DNA of 64,000 nt from positions 20,573,323 to 20,637,322 of the forward strand of contig NW_024881272.1 in assembly GCF_018691265.1 (NCBI RefSeq), given 5' to 3'. The notes beneath the pieces were generated by a model. The model ran no database searches. It worked only from the letters and a program-made list of their open reading frames with translations, and had not been told where the DNA came from. Every line of letters starts with the position of its first letter. Position 1 is the stretch's first letter. This document shows positions 63,158-64,000 of this stretch, piece after piece. The stretch comes from Tyto alba (lineage: Eukaryota; Chordata; Aves; Strigiformes; Tytonidae). The position numbers were made by a program, and so were the translations under genes.

Positions 63158-63164
63158 TTAAATA
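63158..63164 (-). promoter_or_regulatory. TATA-like box of long LTR (copy A)
   Basis: TATTTAAGG on the minus strand lies 23 bp downstream of the CCAAT box. It predicts a start near 63130, close to the right edge of the long R region. Confidence 0.55.
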
Positions 63165-63186
63165 CGTTATCGCAGGGGCGCAGCTG

Positions 63187-63191
63187 ATTGG
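63187..63191 (-). promoter_or_regulatory. CCAAT box of long LTR (copy A)
   Basis: GAGCCAATCAGC on the minus strand is a good NF-Y-type CCAAT context. The matching place in copy B is mutated (CCAACTAA). Confidence 0.55.
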
Positions 63192-63321
63192 CTCAATTTC
63201 CCAAACAGAAGTGGAGCTGACGTGGAGCTGGGGGAGCTTCGAGAAGCTTCTCACAGGGGGCTGTCCCGATAGCCCCCTCCCCTGCCACCAAAAAACTCCA
63301 CCACTCACTCAACCCAGGACA

Positions 63322-63326
63322 ACAAG
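63322..63326 (+). repeat. Target-site duplication, right copy (ACAAG)
   Basis: Exact repeat of 62248-62252, directly after the CA end of the long LTR. Confidence 0.85.
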
Positions 63327-64000
63327 CTTTGTATTATTCTTTAGGTATAGAATGACAATTTAGGGGAGATTTTCTTTAAAAGTTTTCCAGGAAAGGACAT
63401 GGTTTGTAGTTAGCATTGTCAGGTGTATAGTTCCAACACACTTTAGAAATGCATATACTAATTTTGCAACTTCATTTTACAAGTATTAACCTCAGAAGGG
63501 TATATGGCTATTAGTTTCATGCAGCTGTTGTGAAACCTCTTCTCAACAGCATCAATATAACAAATGTTTCTAGGTAGCCCCTTTACAAAGTTGAACTAGA
63601 ATTTGCATTCACAAAAGTAAACAGGGGCTTCTGTGATATTGATGCTAATGGACTATTTTTATTAGAAATTTGACAGGATTGGATTATTTTAAAATATACC
63701 AAATTAGCTAAAATAAAAATTTCCACCAGCTCTTTGTTCTTCACACCACAGAAGGACAATCTATTTTGGATGCCTCCTTTAGTGCCGTTATGTCTTCATG
63801 CTTAAATCCCTCACTGGACAAATACTTGTGCTTATTTTAGTGCATCATTAAAATTCTCACCCTCCTAGCCAACACACTTTAATCCTCTTTTGGCCTTTGT
63901 TTTGTTTTTTCTTTGTTTTGGGTTTGTTTTTTTTTTTTTTTTGTTCAAATTTTTCTTTCTTTTTATTATTCTGCAATTTTTGTTCTTTGTTGTCATCCTG
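63327..64000. other. AT-rich non-coding DNA, nothing recognised
   Basis: No gene or element was recognised. The sequence becomes T-rich at 63898-63972, with a T16 run (63927-63942), and continues past the window edge. Confidence 0.6.

Larger units (their letters stand above)
62253..63321 (-). mobile_element. Long solo LTR (copy A), minus strand
   Basis: 1,069 bp, with plus-strand ends TGTCACGGTTTAGG and CCCAGGACA, flanked by perfect ACAAG duplications, so the boundaries are secure. On the minus strand it carries a CCAAT box (63187-63191), a TATA-like TATTTAA (63158-63164) and, about 715 bp later, AATAAA (62440-62445). U3 is therefore only about 160 bp to the TATA box and R would be about 700 nt, which is unusually long. 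It is GC-rich against AT-rich flanks. The 168-codon minus-strand frame at 62624-63130 lies inside the presumed R region; it is not kept open in copy B, so I do not call it a gene. It is better preserved than copy B and has no internal retroviral sequence next to it. Confidence 0.9.

Noticed and set aside
62352..63308. Multiple overlapping frames of 60-168 codons on both strands
   Set aside because: All fall in the long GC-rich LTR; the longest is not preserved in the related LTR at 50899-51918.
50899..63321. One provirus bounded by the two long minus-strand LTRs
   Set aside because: The 10.3 kb between them has no retroviral genes and contains a MIR-like SINE; each LTR has its own flanks (ACAAG versus AATT). 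They are two solo LTRs.

Overview
The window looks like a stretch of bird nuclear genome. It is AT-rich and vertebrate-like, and every identifiable element is avian: two CR1 LINE fragments, several endogenous retrovirus (ERV) LTRs of the kinds scattered through bird genomes, and decayed MIR-like SINE pieces. The LTR families suggest a neoavian bird, possibly a passerine; that is from memory, not a search. I found no convincing protein-coding exon, tRNA, rRNA, CRISPR array or prokaryotic gene. Nearly all short open frames are chance frames in AT-rich DNA or frames inside repeats. The window is most likely intergenic (a gene desert) or a very long intron.

Layout. Positions 1-11953 are unique-looking AT-rich DNA. 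A GC-rich solo LTR (+) lies at 11954-12442. Positions 12443-40321 are again AT-rich with simple repeats and one possible SINE head near 35.2 kb. A 5'-truncated CR1 on the minus strand occupies 40322-40972. At 42898-43543 there is a 646-nt pure pyrimidine tract, almost entirely TTTTC pentamers, with duplicated interruptions. Just after it, 43998-47527 is a gene-less ERV: left LTR, a 13-unit 48-bp minisatellite, a CR1 inserted on the plus strand with a 33-bp flanking duplication, a polypurine tract and a right LTR that looks like a different subfamily. Two related long LTRs of about 1 kb, both on the minus strand, lie at 50899-51918 and 62253-63321. The second has a perfect 5-bp target duplication. 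Between them, at 52900-53095, is a MIR-like SINE tail.

Nothing here forms a pathway. The content is a history of insertions: ancient SINEs, CR1s, then at least four ERV insertion events, one of which later received a CR1 copy. The ORF-less ERV could only have moved with proteins supplied by another element. The most unusual features are the nested duplications in the pentamer array, the mismatched LTR pair, the long direct repeat around the CR1, and the apparently very long R region of the minus-strand LTRs. I did not find a new functional system that I could defend.
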